A DNA stretch of 64,000 nt from positions 124,001 to 188,000 of the forward strand of contig NEUU01000004.1 of the NCBI GenBank assembly GCA_002304345.1, read 5' to 3'. This document shows positions 1-10,197 of the stretch, in pieces (the first letter of the stretch is position 1; each line of letters opens with the position of its first letter). The DNA is from Verrucomicrobia bacterium Tous-C9LFEB (lineage in GTDB: Bacteria; Verrucomicrobiota; Verrucomicrobiia; Methylacidiphilales; UBA1321). Position numbers and translations under genes: made by a program. Below the pieces are notes generated by a model. It was not told the origin of the DNA. It saw only the letters and a program-made list of their open reading frames with translations, and searched no databases.

Positions 1-2097
1 CAGCGTATGCCGCCACTTCACCAGCTTGCCGTTGTGGTCGAGCACGAGGTTGAATTCCTCCTGCTGGCGAATGCGGAAATAGCGAATGTTCCAGACCAGA
101 TCGGGCCACTCGGTTTCGAAGAGCGCGGCGATTTCGTCCGGCGTGCCGTGTTCGCTCAGATATTCATCCGCAGTCGAGTTCGATCGTAAGCTCACGAGCC
201 GGTGGTAGGTGGACGGATCCTGTCCGCGTTCGCGCAGGATTTTGTCCGCCGCGTTGGCGATCTGCTGTCGGGAGAGCGTAATGCGACCGTAATCGTCCAT
301 GGGATGATAGGGCTGTTCGCCTACCTTGAGCGCGGTCAGGGTCAGTACGGCGGTGATTAAAAAGAGCACGCGTTGGACCGAGGTCAGGGAAAGTGGTTGG
401 AAATTCCAGGCCAACGCCGGCTCCTCTGAGGCTGTGACCGGATGCATCTCGTCGACCTCTTCGGGTGCTGGCGGCGGTTGCTGGCCAGTGCGCTGATAAT
501 GCACGCCCACCATCCACAGCAGGATCGGCCACACACTCACCAGCACCGCGCCGAATTGATTCAGCGGATCGGCGGATTGAAACACCACGAAACTGCTCAA
601 CCAGCAGTCGTAGAGATAATGCCCCGTCAATGTCGCGACGATGCCGAAGCGAATCATCACTGCGCCCCAGAGAATGCCTTCCGCCGTCAGTTCGCAGCCG
701 CGCAGGTAACCCGGCATCTGCGGGTAATTGCTATGCAGGAACGCCCACGTCGCACACGCCACGATCACCCCGATCCACTTGTACCGCCCTCGCAGCAATT
801 TCCAGTACAGGAGAATGCCGACGATTCGGAAGGTGAATTCCTCCGTCCATGCTGCGCTGATGCCGACCTGCATGCCGCTGATCCACGGGATCGGGCCGCC
901 AATGATTTTCGAATAATCGACGTCCACCGGTGACCACGCGCCAAAGTGATTGGCCACCACGTAGAACGTGCAGACATAGCCGATGCCGAAGCAGGCCAGC
1001 ACAATGCCCACGCCCAGACCCCGCACCGTCTCCGGTTGATAGAGGCTGTTGCGTCCCAATGCCCGAGCGAAGGAAAGTTTATCCGGCAACTGCTCGCGGT
1101 AGATGGCGTCCGCGACGAGCGAGAGTAAATACACGCTCAGTACCGTGGCGATGGCTCCCATCAGGCTGGTGCCGACTTGCGTGAAAAGATAGCTGCCCCA
1201 CTTCTCCGTGGTCGGATAACTGCTGTAAATGTCCGGCACGTTATTCCACGTCGCCGCCAGTTCCACCACGCCGAAGAGGATCAACCACCGGATCGGGATC
1301 GCGGTGCGCCAGCGCAGGCGATGCTTGCTCACGTACAAAACGAATAGCACCACCATGCCGATCATGATCGGCAGCGAGGCCGATTGCGCGATTTGCTGGA
1401 AGACCGCATTTGTCGAACGCTGCGTGCGGTATTTCAATATCCACGCTTCTGGCACTTTCACGTTCTCGTTGAAGCTGCCGACCTTGTCGCCCTTCACCGT
1501 GGCGTGAAGTTGATACGTCGCATCGCCGAGGCGCAAATCGTCCTGTTCCCACGTGAAATAATAGTCCGTGCGATTCGGCAACTTCTTCGAGCTATCCTCC
1601 ACCAACCGTAACTTGGCAAAGGGATGTTGCGGCACATGCTGTTTCAGGAAATCCTCCGCCACCACGCGCGCCTGATCGCGCGTCATGAACGGGCGCTTGG
1701 CATTCTCCGGGATCGTGTGGAATAAGCCGACGAAGTGGCCTTGCGGATCGTAGGCCACGCTGATTTCTTCTTCCTGCTCGGGTTTGAAAAAGCGTGTCGT
1801 CCAATACCAGACATTGACTCCCTCGCGCACCTTCTTTTCCAGCGTGGGAAGGCCGTACTCTTTCTCGATGAAATTCTTCTCCGTGCCGTCCTCCCCGAAC
1901 TGCGTGGCGGCGAGATAACCCTTCAGGTCATAGCCGGTTGATTTCAAAAACTCGCGCGACTTGGCTTCCGCCGCGTTTTCCGTGATCGAAAATTGCAGGG
2001 CGGCAGTGGGAAACGCGCGGTTCCAAAAGAAGGCCCCCGCCAGCAGGCTCAATACGGCGATCGCCGCTCCGACGAGAAAACGGGGAGAGATACGCAT
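1..2097 (-). CDS. CPBP-family intramembrane metalloprotease (partial, C-terminus beyond window)
   Basis: This reading frame is open from the ATG at 2097 down to base 1, so 699 codons are visible and the 3' end is missing. It has an N-terminal signal anchor (residues about 7-25), a roughly 230-residue extracytoplasmic region, then several hydrophobic segments. The CPBP/CAAX-protease (type II) motifs are all present: E419-E420-x3-R424, H455 in FLHSNYP, and H493 in TGHYLYD. Family members cleave prenylated or other membrane-embedded peptides, or act as immunity or maturation factors; the substrate here cannot be told. The long soluble N-terminal part and the soluble C-terminal tail after the protease core are unusual compared with the compact 200-300-residue members. 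No neighbouring gene suggests a partner. The family call is firm from the motifs; the function is unknown. Confidence 0.85.
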   Translation of the reverse strand, partial: MRISPRFLVGAAIAVLSLLAGAFFWNRAFPTAALQFSITENAAEAKSREFLKSTGYDLKGYLAATQFGEDGTEKNFIEKEYGLPTLEKKVREGVNVWYWTTRFFKPEQEEEISVAYDPQGHFVGLFHTIPENAKRPFMTRDQARVVAEDFLKQHVPQHPFAKLRLVEDSSKKLPNRTDYYFTWEQDDLRLGDATYQLHATVKGDKVGSFNENVKVPEAWILKYRTQRSTNAVFQQIAQSASLPIMIGMVVLFVLYVSKHRLRWRTAIPIRWLILFGVVELAATWNNVPDIYSSYPTTEKWGSYLFTQVGTSLMGAIATVLSVYLLSLVADAIYREQLPDKLSFARALGRNSLYQPETVRGLGVGIVLACFGIGYVCTFYVVANHFGAWSPVDVDYSKIIGGPIPWISGMQVGISAAWTEEFTFRIVGILLYWKLLRGRYKWIGVIVACATWAFLHSNYPQMPGYLRGCELTAEGILWGAVMIRFGIVATLTGHYLYDCWLSSFVVFQSADPLNQFGAVLVSVWPILLWMVGVHYQRTGQQPPPAPEEVDEMHPVTASEEPALAWNFQPLSLTSVQRVLFLITAVLTLTALKVGEQPYHPMDDYGRITLSRQQIANAADKILRERGQDPSTYHRLVSLRSNSTADEYLSEHGTPDEIAALFETEWPDLVWNIRYFRIRQQEEFNLVLDHNGKLVKWRHTL

Positions 2098-2208
2098 TGC
2101 TACTAATCAAAGGGCGCTCTGGCCGAAAGTCAACCAGCGTGACGGCGGAGCCAACGGACATGGATTTCCGTCTTCAAATAAGTGAGTGCATCCTCATGGG
2201 ATCTCAAG

Positions 2209-2340
2209 CGATCCTTCGACAAGCTCAGGATGACGTGGAATGAAAGTAATGTTTTGGGTAAGCTTCTACTCTCACAAGAACTCCTCGTTACCTTTGAGAA
2301 TATTTTTCCAACTCGTCATCCTGAGCTTGTCGAAGGATCG
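2209..2340. repeat. REPIN-like palindromic element, copy 1
   Basis: Two perfect 27-nt inverted arms (2209-2235 and 2314-2340), each containing GATCCTTCGACAAGCTCAGG or its complement, enclose about 78 nt. The interior word TGGAATGAAAGTAATGT next to the left arm is shared with the copies at 5311 and 34003, so the whole unit is repeated and not only the arms. This is the layout of a REP doublet (REPIN) or small non-autonomous element. It lies between the CPBP protease gene and the ferredoxin gene. Confidence 0.85.
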
Positions 2341-2390
2341 GGTGGGAAGGTCGAGGAGTTTGAGTGTTTGCTGTGATCAGGGCTCGGTAC

Positions 2391-2422
2391 AAAAAAGGCG
2401 ATGCCGGAGCACCGCCTTTTTT
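2391..2422 (-). terminator. Intrinsic terminator after the ferredoxin gene
   Basis: The stem AAAAAAGGCG pairs with CGCCTTTTTT around a 12-nt loop. A run of T follows the stem on either strand, so it could act in both directions. On the minus strand it lies about 67 nt past the ferredoxin stop codon. Confidence 0.8.
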
Positions 2423-2488
2423 AGAGGTAAAGCTTCATCCGAGAGACTCACTCGGGGCGAAGCGTTACGGGATGCAACGTCACGTTGC

Positions 2489-2665
2489 TCACCCGGCGAT
2501 GATCGCGCCTTCGGGGCAGGACGATTCGCACGCGCCGCAATCGACGCAGAGGTCGGCATCAATCTTGTAGGGCTTGCCCGCATCGCCCGCGCTGATGGCT
2601 TCCTGGGGACATTGATCTTTGCACGTGCCGCACTGCGCGCACTTTTCGGTGATTTGATAGGCCAT
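2489..2665 (-). CDS. Ferredoxin, 2x[4Fe-4S] (58 aa)
   Basis: Reading the minus strand from ATG 2665 gives a 58-residue protein. It has two complete cluster-binding motifs, C9-x2-C12-x2-C15-x3-C19-P and C40-x2-C43-x2-C46-x3-C50-P, as in clostridial-type bacterial ferredoxins (2[4Fe-4S], about 55-60 aa). It is a cytosolic low-potential electron carrier. It stands alone between a repeat element and the divergent prmC gene, with its own terminator downstream, so it is probably monocistronic. No redox partner is encoded nearby. The length, Cys spacing and the absence of any extension make the call firm. Confidence 0.95.
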   Translation of the reverse strand: MAYQITEKCAQCGTCKDQCPQEAISAGDAGKPYKIDADLCVDCGACESSCPEGAIIAG

Positions 2666-2879
2666 GATGACTCTTTCTGATGGTGGTTGGTAAAGTTGGT
2701 TTCAAGTGCCGTGATTCGTTTTCACGAACAAAGCGCCTGTGATCGTATCAGGGTTTCATCGGAAAACAACTGCGGAATATTAGAGGAGCTTCTGAGTCTT
2801 GTTTCATTGGAAGCTTCGGTTCCTGCGGGTTTGAATTTGCAATTACCTCGAAGTGTACTAGCGTCTGCCCCTTACACCC

Positions 2880-3710
2880 ATGCGTTTGTTAGAACTCAAA
2901 GACACCAGCACGGCCTACCTCGAGCGGCACGGTGTGGAATCGGCCCGGCTCACGATGGAATTGATCCTCGCCCATGTCCTCGAGAAAACGCGCATGCAGA
3001 TCTACCTCGCTTTCGAGGAGGATATTCAGGAGCCGACCCTCGCGAAGCTGCGTCCGCTGGTGAAGCAACGCGCCGAGGGCGTCCCGCTCGAGTATCTGCT
3101 CGGCTTCAAGGAGTTCGACGGCCACAAGTTCAAGCTCACCCCCGATGTTCTCATTCCCCGGCCTGAAACCGAGATGCTGCTCGAAGCGATCGTGCCGCTC
3201 GTGAAGGCCGATGACCCGCTGCCCCTCGTCGATGTCGGCACCGGGAGCGGCATCCTGGCCGTTTCGCTGGCGCGTCGTTTTCCCACTGTGCCTGTCATCG
3301 CGCTCGATATTTCCGAGGCGGCGCTGGCCGTGGCTCGCGAGAACGGAGCGGGTCTCGCCAACCTCACTTTTCAGCAGAGCGATCTCCTGTCCGCATGGGA
3401 CGGGAAGGCGCAGCTCATCGTGGCGAATCTCCCCTATATTCCGGCGGGCGACATTGCGGGATTGAGTCGCGAGGTCCGGAAGGAGCCGCGGCTTGCGCTT
3501 GACGGCGGGCCGGACGGGACGCAGCTTATCGCAACCCTGATCGCCCAGAGCGCCGGTCGCACGCGACATTTGGCGCTGGAATTTGGTGACGGTCAGGCCG
3601 ATCATTTGAAAAGTGTTTTAACCAACCACGGATACGAGGTGACCCTCCTGCAAAAGGATCTCACCGCGCGCGAGCGCATCCTTCTCGGCACCACACAACA
3701 TCATGGATAA
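2880..3710 (+). CDS. prmC: Peptide chain release factor N5-glutamine methyltransferase PrmC
   Basis: PrmC/HemK transfers a methyl group from S-adenosylmethionine to the Gln of the GGQ motif of RF1 and RF2, which improves translation termination. The 276-residue length fits the family. The N-terminal helical release-factor-binding domain (about 1-90) is followed by the Rossmann methyltransferase domain, with SAM loop VDVGTGSG (117-124) and the substrate-Gln motif NLPYIP (183-188), a conservative variant of NPPY. The stop codon overlaps murA by 8 nt, so the two genes are probably translationally coupled. In many bacteria prmC sits beside prfA; that pairing is not seen here. Confidence 0.95.
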   Translation: MRLLELKDTSTAYLERHGVESARLTMELILAHVLEKTRMQIYLAFEEDIQEPTLAKLRPLVKQRAEGVPLEYLLGFKEFDGHKFKLTPDVLIPRPETEMLLEAIVPLVKADDPLPLVDVGTGSGILAVSLARRFPTVPVIALDISEAALAVARENGAGLANLTFQQSDLLSAWDGKAQLIVANLPYIPAGDIAGLSREVRKEPRLALDGGPDGTQLIATLIAQSAGRTRHLALEFGDGQADHLKSVLTNHGYEVTLLQKDLTARERILLGTTQHHG

Positions 3711-4968
3711 ACTAGTAGTCACCGGCGGCCACAAGCTCAAAGGCCGCGTCACCATCAGCGGCTCGAAAAATTCCGCCCTCCCCATTCTCGCGGCCACGCT
3801 GCTCACGCCCGAAAAGTGCACGATTCACAACGTGCCTGACCTGAGCGATATCCGCTTCATGCTTGCCATCCTGCGGTTCCTCGGGTCCGAAGTGACCTTT
3901 GAACACGGCACCGTCACGGTGAAGGCGGAGAAGATCCACGCGGAAGCGCCATACGATCTCGTCCGCAAGATGCGCGCCTCCATTTGCGTGCTCGGCCCGC
4001 TGCTGGCCCGTTGTGGCGAAGCGATCATTTCGCTCCCCGGCGGTTGCGTCATCGGCGATCGTCCCGTCGATATTCACTTGAAGGGCATGGAAGCGCTCGG
4101 CGCGCAGGTCGCGACCGAAGGCGGCAACGTCGTCGCCCGCGCCAGCAAATTGCGCGGCGTGGAAATTTATCTCGGCAGCAAATTCGGCTCCACGGTGCTC
4201 GGCACCGATAACGTCATGATGGCTGCCACGCTGGCCGAAGGCACCACCGTCATCGAAGGCGCCGCGTGCGAACCGGAGGTCAAGGACCTCGCCGAATTCC
4301 TCAACAAGATGGGCGCGAAGATTCGCGGCCACGGCACCCGCCGCATCGAGATCGAGGGCGTCAAGGGCTTGCACGGCGTCGAGCACACCGTCATTCCCGA
4401 CCGCATCGAAGCGGGCACCTTCATGATCGCGTCCCTGATTACCAAGGGCGAGGTCACCGTCGAAAAGATGGAACCGGGCCACCTCAATAACTTCATCGAG
4501 CGCATGAAAAGCTGCGGCGCGCAATTTCGCGTCGGCCCCGACTGGGTGACCTCGACCGTGCCGCGCAAGATGGCGTCGCTGGATGTGGTCACGGAGACCT
4601 ACCCCGGTTTCCCCACCGACATGCAGGCGCAACTCTGCGCCCTCATGAGCGTGACGGACGGTATCAGCGTCATCACCGACAAGATTTTCCCGAACCGCTT
4701 CATGCATTTGCCGGAACTCAAGCGCATGGGCGCGAAGGTGGATCTGGAAGGATCGACTGCCATCATCACGGGCGTGCCCGGCCTCAGCGCCGCCCCCGTC
4801 ATGGCGTCCGATCTGCGTGCCTCGGCTGCACTGGTCCTCGCTGGACTCGTCGCCAAGGGCCGCACCGAAGTGAATCGCGTGTACCATATCGATCGCGGTT
4901 ACGAGCAGATCGACGTCAAGCTCCGCGCCCTCGGTGCCGAGATTGAGCGCGTCAAATCGCCCGCGTAA
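3703..4968 (+). CDS. murA: UDP-N-acetylglucosamine 1-carboxyvinyltransferase MurA
   Basis: MurA adds enolpyruvate from PEP to UDP-GlcNAc, the first committed cytosolic step of peptidoglycan synthesis. The 421-residue protein has the full EPSP-synthase-like fold length. It shows the SGSKNSALP motif (19-27, with K22) and the active-site loop [11 protein letters not shown] with the catalytic, fosfomycin-reactive C115 intact. Its presence indicates a peptidoglycan-making PVC member. The start overlaps prmC by 8 nt. A GC-rich hairpin spanning the stop codon (GCCCGCG/CGCGGGC) lacks a T-run, so it is not a convincing terminator. Confidence 0.97.
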   Translation: MDKLVVTGGHKLKGRVTISGSKNSALPILAATLLTPEKCTIHNVPDLSDIRFMLAILRFLGSEVTFEHGTVTVKAEKIHAEAPYDLVRKMRASICVLGPLLARCGEAIISLPGGCVIGDRPVDIHLKGMEALGAQVATEGGNVVARASKLRGVEIYLGSKFGSTVLGTDNVMMAATLAEGTTVIEGAACEPEVKDLAEFLNKMGAKIRGHGTRRIEIEGVKGLHGVEHTVIPDRIEAGTFMIASLITKGEVTVEKMEPGHLNNFIERMKSCGAQFRVGPDWVTSTVPRKMASLDVVTETYPGFPTDMQAQLCALMSVTDGISVITDKIFPNRFMHLPELKRMGAKVDLEGSTAIITGVPGLSAAPVMASDLRASAALVLAGLVAKGRTEVNRVYHIDRGYEQIDVKLRALGAEIERVKSPA

Positions 4969-5618
4969 AGCGCGGGCAGAGTGCGGGAAGCGGCGCGAAA
5001 AATAAAGAGCGTCGACAAAGCGCTACAAAGATCGACCGACTCTGTTGGGTGTCGCGGTGGGTGACGAAGGGAATCGCGACATCTGGAGGATTTGCGGCGG
5101 GAGATTTCACATTTCAAATTTGAGATTTCAGAGGGGAACCTGCGCATGCCTCGTATTGAACCATAAATCGCGAAAAGACGTTTGCGTTAGGTTTGCTAGG
5201 TGAGCTACGTGTGCGATATTTTTGCCGCGAGGCGGCAAAAAAAAGTTTTCGGTACGAAATCTGACTCCGCTTAATCTGTCGCATTTTGACAGATCAGGAA
5301 ACTCCCAAGCCGATCCTTCGACAAGCTCAGGATGACGTGGAATGAAAGTAATGTCCGGAGTAAACGTCCGCCCTCGTCTCGAACTCATCGCTACGATTTG
5401 AGGTTGCTTTCCCAACCCGTCATCCTGAGCTTGTCGAAGGATCGGTTCGCATCGACGCTGGAGGCGACAAAAGAAGTTCTAGGTTCTCAGTAGCGGCGGA
5501 TTAAATGCTCTCTTGGTCGATGGAGGTTTCTGCGTTGTAGGGCGGCACTGCGTGCCGCCGCGGCGGTTCACCGAACCGCCCTACAGAAAACCCTCGCTAT
5601 CGACGGTTCCCGTAATTC
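4969..5618. other. Intergenic region with a REPIN-like copy; no gene seen
   Basis: Between convergent murA and the small membrane protein gene there are 650 nt. They hold the REPIN-like copy at 5311-5444 and, near 5538-5583, a GC-rich imperfect inverted repeat built from GGGCGGCACTG and GAACCGCCCTA-type words. Short open frames here have no recognisable motif and no ribosome binding site. I see no RNA gene. Confidence 0.6.
5311..5444. repeat. REPIN-like palindromic element, copy 2
   Basis: Perfect 27-nt inverted arms at 5311-5337 and 5418-5444 are identical in sequence to those of the copy at 2209. The spacer again begins TGGAATGAAAGTAATGT and shares GAACTC, the word CTACGATTTGAGGTT and a pyrimidine-rich end with the copy at 34003. 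It is intergenic between convergent genes. Confidence 0.85.
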
Positions 5619-5909
5619 CTAAAGCACCCCTCGCAGATGCCAAAGGTAGGGGAGAATAAACATGTCGGCGAATGAAATGAGGGGCAGGCCGATACGAAAA
5701 TAGAGGATGTCGCTGCGGGTGGGATGGAGAGGGCGGCGGACCATGATCAACAAGGCGGCAGCCCAAAAAGCGCAACCGGAGTAAAAGCAGATTTGCGCGA
5801 AAAAACCGCCATCCAACATCAGGCCACCAAAGAAAAGGAAAATGGCTTGGATCACTCCGTTCCAGACGAGCAATCGCCGATAGATTGGGGAAAATCTTCT
5901 TCGTGCCAT
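5619..5909 (-). CDS. Small hypothetical integral membrane protein (96 aa)
   Basis: The 96-residue product starts with a basic segment (MARRRFSPIYRR) followed by about three hydrophobic segments (roughly 13-34, 36-57 and 70-90), so it is probably a polytopic inner-membrane protein. No family motif is recognised. It begins 21 nt after the HIT gene's stop on the same strand, which implies co-transcription. It is judged real because of spacing, membrane-protein composition and a plausible start. Confidence 0.65.
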   Translation of the reverse strand: MARRRFSPIYRRLLVWNGVIQAIFLFFGGLMLDGGFFAQICFYSGCAFWAAALLIMVRRPLHPTRSDILYFRIGLPLISFADMFILPYLWHLRGVL

Positions 5910-5930
5910 TCTCTCCCATTTTCTGCGCCG

Positions 5931-6407
5931 TTACAGCACGGCGGTGAGCTGCTTCCAGATACCGTCGAGGTCGTTGGGGTGGATGCGGGTTCCGGCGGTG
6001 GTGGCCATGAAGTTGGCGTCGTTGTTCCAGCGGGGAACGAGGTGGAGATGGAGGTGGGAGACGATGCCGGCCCCGGCGGCGGAGCCGAGGTTGAAGCCGA
6101 CGTTGAATCCGTGGGGGTGCATGACTTCGGTGAGGGCGGCTTTCATCTTTTTGAGCAGGCCGATGAGGTCGAGCCATTCGTCGTCGCTGAGTTCCTCGAG
6201 CTGCGAGAGCTGGCGGTAGGGGACGATCATGAGATGCCCGGCATTGTAGGGAAAAGCGTTGAGGACGGCGAAGCAGCTCTTGGAGCGGGCGAGGACGTGA
6301 TTCGTGGCGTCGTCGGTGCTTTGGCCGATCTTGGCGAACAGCTCCGCGTCGGGCGGACTTTTTTGAGTAACATAAGAGTTGCGCCAAGGGGCCCAGAGAT
6401 GTTCCAT
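5931..6407 (-). CDS. HIT-domain nucleotide hydrolase/phosphorylase
   Basis: The 158-residue product carries the histidine-triad motif HLHLHLV (H118, H120, H122), where the middle His acts as nucleophile on nucleotide alpha-phosphates. The N-terminal MEHLWAPWRNSYV and the NAGHLMIVPYR segment resemble the AP4A-phosphorylase-like branch of HIT proteins, which act on dinucleoside polyphosphates or nucleotide conjugates. It is cytosolic. It is divergent from holA with only 19 nt between the start codons, so the promoters must overlap the coding starts. The exact substrate is not deducible. Confidence 0.9.
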   Translation of the reverse strand: MEHLWAPWRNSYVTQKSPPDAELFAKIGQSTDDATNHVLARSKSCFAVLNAFPYNAGHLMIVPYRQLSQLEELSDDEWLDLIGLLKKMKAALTEVMHPHGFNVGFNLGSAAGAGIVSHLHLHLVPRWNNDANFMATTAGTRIHPNDLDGIWKQLTAVL

Positions 6408-6426
6408 AGGCGGTATTCAAACCAGT

Positions 6427-7521
6427 ATGGCAACCCCAAGCAAGACCAAAGGCATCCTCCTCATCGCGGGCAGTGACGAGGCGGCGGTGAAGAAGAATGC
6501 GATGGCGCGCAGCGAGGCGTTGCAGCCTTCCGATCCGATGAACGTGGAAGTGATCGACGCGCGCGTGGACACGGTCGACGAGGCGGTGGCCAAGATCGAT
6601 GAGCTGCGGGCGGCGATTCTCACGCTACCGTTCTTCGGCGGCGGCAAGCTGGTGTGGTGGAAGAATGTGAATTTTCTCGATGAGGGCGTTGTCGGCCGTA
6701 GCGCCACGGTGAAGGATGCGCTCCACGCCTTGCTGGGCGATCTGGAAAAGGCGGATGGCGAATCCGTGACCGTTCTCATTAGCGCGCTCGCCCTGCACAA
6801 GGGGAAGTCGTTCAACAAGGAACTGTTGAAGATGGCGGAGACCTCCCACTTCGATCTGCCCGATGTGCGCAAGGGCGGCGAACGGGAGATGTTGCAGTTG
6901 ATCGAGGATCAGCTCATTCAGGCGGGGTTGAAACCGGGGGAAGGCGCGGTGGACCGGCTCTTTGCGTCGCTCGGCTATAATACCGGGGCGCTCGGGGTGG
7001 AGATCGAAAAGCTGCTGTGCTATCTGGGCGGTCCCGGCGCGACGGTGCGGCGCGAGGATGTGCAGATCATGGTTGGCGGCAAGCGCGATGTCTTGATCTG
7101 GGATTTCTGCGACGCGGTGCTGATGGGCGACGCGCGGGCGGCGACCTATCTGCTGAGTCAATTGCTCGCGCAGGATGAGTCCGAAGTGGGCCTGCTGATC
7201 ATGTTGTCCGGTCAGATCCGGCTCGCGGCGCTCGGCGGGATGCTGAAGGAGCAGGGGCTGATGAAGGTCTCCAAGCGCGGAAATTTCACCAATGTCGAAC
7301 TCACCGCCGCGGGCGAGGCGATCTTGCCGAAGAAGAAGTCAGGCGAGCCGATCAGTACCTTTAATCTCGGGAACGTGGTCTCCAAGTCCTCGCACAAACC
7401 GGCGAAAGCGTGGTTCCGGGCCATCGACGTGTTGCACCGGGCCTATCGGCATATCATTGGCGGTACGGCAGATAAGGTGCGGACACTGGAATTCGCCGTG
7501 ATCGAGCTATGCGCGAAGTAG
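6427..7521 (+). CDS. holA: DNA polymerase III subunit delta HolA
   Basis: Delta is the clamp-loader subunit that opens the beta sliding clamp. The 364-residue product (from ATG 6427) has the AAA+-like delta arrangement: an N-terminal domain with GILLIAGSDE near the start, the LPFFGGGKLVWWKN segment typical of delta, and a helical C-terminal collar with LAQDESEVGLLIMLSGQIR. The frame is open further upstream to 6379, but that start would lie inside the divergent HIT gene. 6427 fits the family N-terminus better. Confidence 0.9.
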   Translation: MATPSKTKGILLIAGSDEAAVKKNAMARSEALQPSDPMNVEVIDARVDTVDEAVAKIDELRAAILTLPFFGGGKLVWWKNVNFLDEGVVGRSATVKDALHALLGDLEKADGESVTVLISALALHKGKSFNKELLKMAETSHFDLPDVRKGGEREMLQLIEDQLIQAGLKPGEGAVDRLFASLGYNTGALGVEIEKLLCYLGGPGATVRREDVQIMVGGKRDVLIWDFCDAVLMGDARAATYLLSQLLAQDESEVGLLIMLSGQIRLAALGGMLKEQGLMKVSKRGNFTNVELTAAGEAILPKKKSGEPISTFNLGNVVSKSSHKPAKAWFRAIDVLHRAYRHIIGGTADKVRTLEFAVIELCAK

Positions 7522-7711
7522 GCCAAGATCAGGTTTAGGGGCCATTCTGCCGATAATGGTAATGGTGCGTTAATTGTGGGCGACGGACAGAGTTTTCTCT
7601 TGTGATTTGTCCGGTAAAGCCGTTGACTGATTATTAGTTAATGTTGAGTGTATTGGCGCGCAACATGCTTAGAACTTATAGCAAAATTTAACCATTAGGA
7701 TTTTAAATAAC

Positions 7712-9115
<1,404 letters not shown>

Positions 9116-9125
9116 CGGAGGGGGA

Positions 9126-9292
9126 TTTTAGACGAAATTAACGGAATTTACGAAATTCAAGCAAACGGTTTTTTTCATCAGGAAATCAAGAAAGTCGGGC
9201 GGAGGTTCTGAAAGAGATTCCTGCTTTCCTGAGTTCCTGATGAATCAATGTCTTTTCCCCCATTTCGTAAATTCCGTTAATTTCGTCTAAAA
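9126..9292. repeat. 167-nt nested palindromic element between pyk and the SDR gene
   Basis: A perfect 31-nt inverted repeat (9126-9156 with 9262-9292) built of TAGACGAAATTAACGG-type sequence encloses a second inverted repeat (9175-9194 with 9224-9243, 18 of 20 matching). The transcript could fold into one long hairpin. Words of the inner arm (TTGATTTCCTGAGTTCC) recur near 11270, so the element may belong to a dispersed family. It may also help end pyk transcription. Confidence 0.8.
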
Positions 9293-9336
9293 ATGCCTTT
9301 GCGTCTTGGCAAGCTCTGCGGGAGAGTTGTCGGATT

Positions 9337-10173
9337 ATGTCGTACAGCACCTCTCTATCGGCAGGTTACACGGCCTTGATCACGGGGGCCTCGGCAGGGC
9401 TCGGCGCGGAATTCGCGCGCCAGATGGCTCCCGAAGCCGGGACGCTGGTTCTTGTCGCCCGGCGACTGGAACGGCTGGATGTGCTCAAGGAGGAGTTGAC
9501 CCTCACGAATCCGAAATTGCGCGTGTTCACCTTCGTGCATGACCTGAACGATCCGGCGGCGGTCGAGGTGTTGCTCGCCGAATTGAAGACGAAGGAACTC
9601 GCGGTCGATTTTCTGGTGAACAATGCGGGGCTCGGCGATCTCGGTACGTTTGAGACCTCCGAGTGGAGCCGCGTGCAGTCGATGCTGCGAGTGAATATGG
9701 AAGCGCTCACGGCCCTCACGCATGCGCTGTTGCCCGGCATGATCCAGCGTAAGTCCGGCGCGGTGCTCAATGTTGCTTCCACGGCCGGTTTCCTGCCACT
9801 GCCCACCTTTGCGGTCTACGCTGCGACCAAGGCGTATGTGAACAGCTTTACCGAGGCGCTCGCCATCGAAGTGCGGCCCCACGGCGTCACGATCACCGCC
9901 CTGTGTCCCGGACCGGTCGCCACCGAATTCGGCGACGTCGCCACCCGCGCCAATTCCGGCCGCAAATTCGGTCCGGTCAAGGCGCTCTATGTCTCCGCCG
10001 AACAGGTCGTTCGCGAAGCGCTCCGGGGCGTGAAGAAGGGGAAGGTCCGCGTGATTCCGGGGCTCCAAGTCCGGCTCGGCGCGCTCTTCCTGGAGCTCTT
10101 CCCCACGCCCGTGAAGCGTCTGTTTTTGAATATGGCCGGTCGGATTAATGCGAAGTCGACGCAGACAGCATAA
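9337..10173 (+). CDS. Short-chain dehydrogenase/reductase (SDR)
   Basis: The 278-residue classical SDR has the cofactor motif TGASAGLG (16-23), NNAG (96-99), catalytic S149 and Y162-x3-K166. Members reduce or oxidise carbonyls and alcohols with NAD(P)H; R43/R44 after the second beta strand hints at NADP(H). The C-terminal VIPGLQVRLGALFLELFP stretch is hydrophobic and resembles the DltE/YqjQ-like SDRs that associate with membranes. The substrate is unknown. The next gene follows after 24 nt. Confidence 0.9.
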   Translation: MSYSTSLSAGYTALITGASAGLGAEFARQMAPEAGTLVLVARRLERLDVLKEELTLTNPKLRVFTFVHDLNDPAAVEVLLAELKTKELAVDFLVNNAGLGDLGTFETSEWSRVQSMLRVNMEALTALTHALLPGMIQRKSGAVLNVASTAGFLPLPTFAVYAATKAYVNSFTEALAIEVRPHGVTITALCPGPVATEFGDVATRANSGRKFGPVKALYVSAEQVVREALRGVKKGKVRVIPGLQVRLGALFLELFPTPVKRLFLNMAGRINAKSTQTA

Positions 10174-10197
10174 ATCAATCAAGGGGAGGGGAAACTT

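Noticed and set aside
3712-4887. 391-aa minus-strand frame opposite murA
   Set aside because: Shadow frame; murA is certain from C115 and the full family sequence.
7612-7660. Promoter for pyk (TTGACT near 7623)
   Set aside because: The -35-like word has no -10 match at 16-18 nt (GAGTGT), so it is not reported as a feature.
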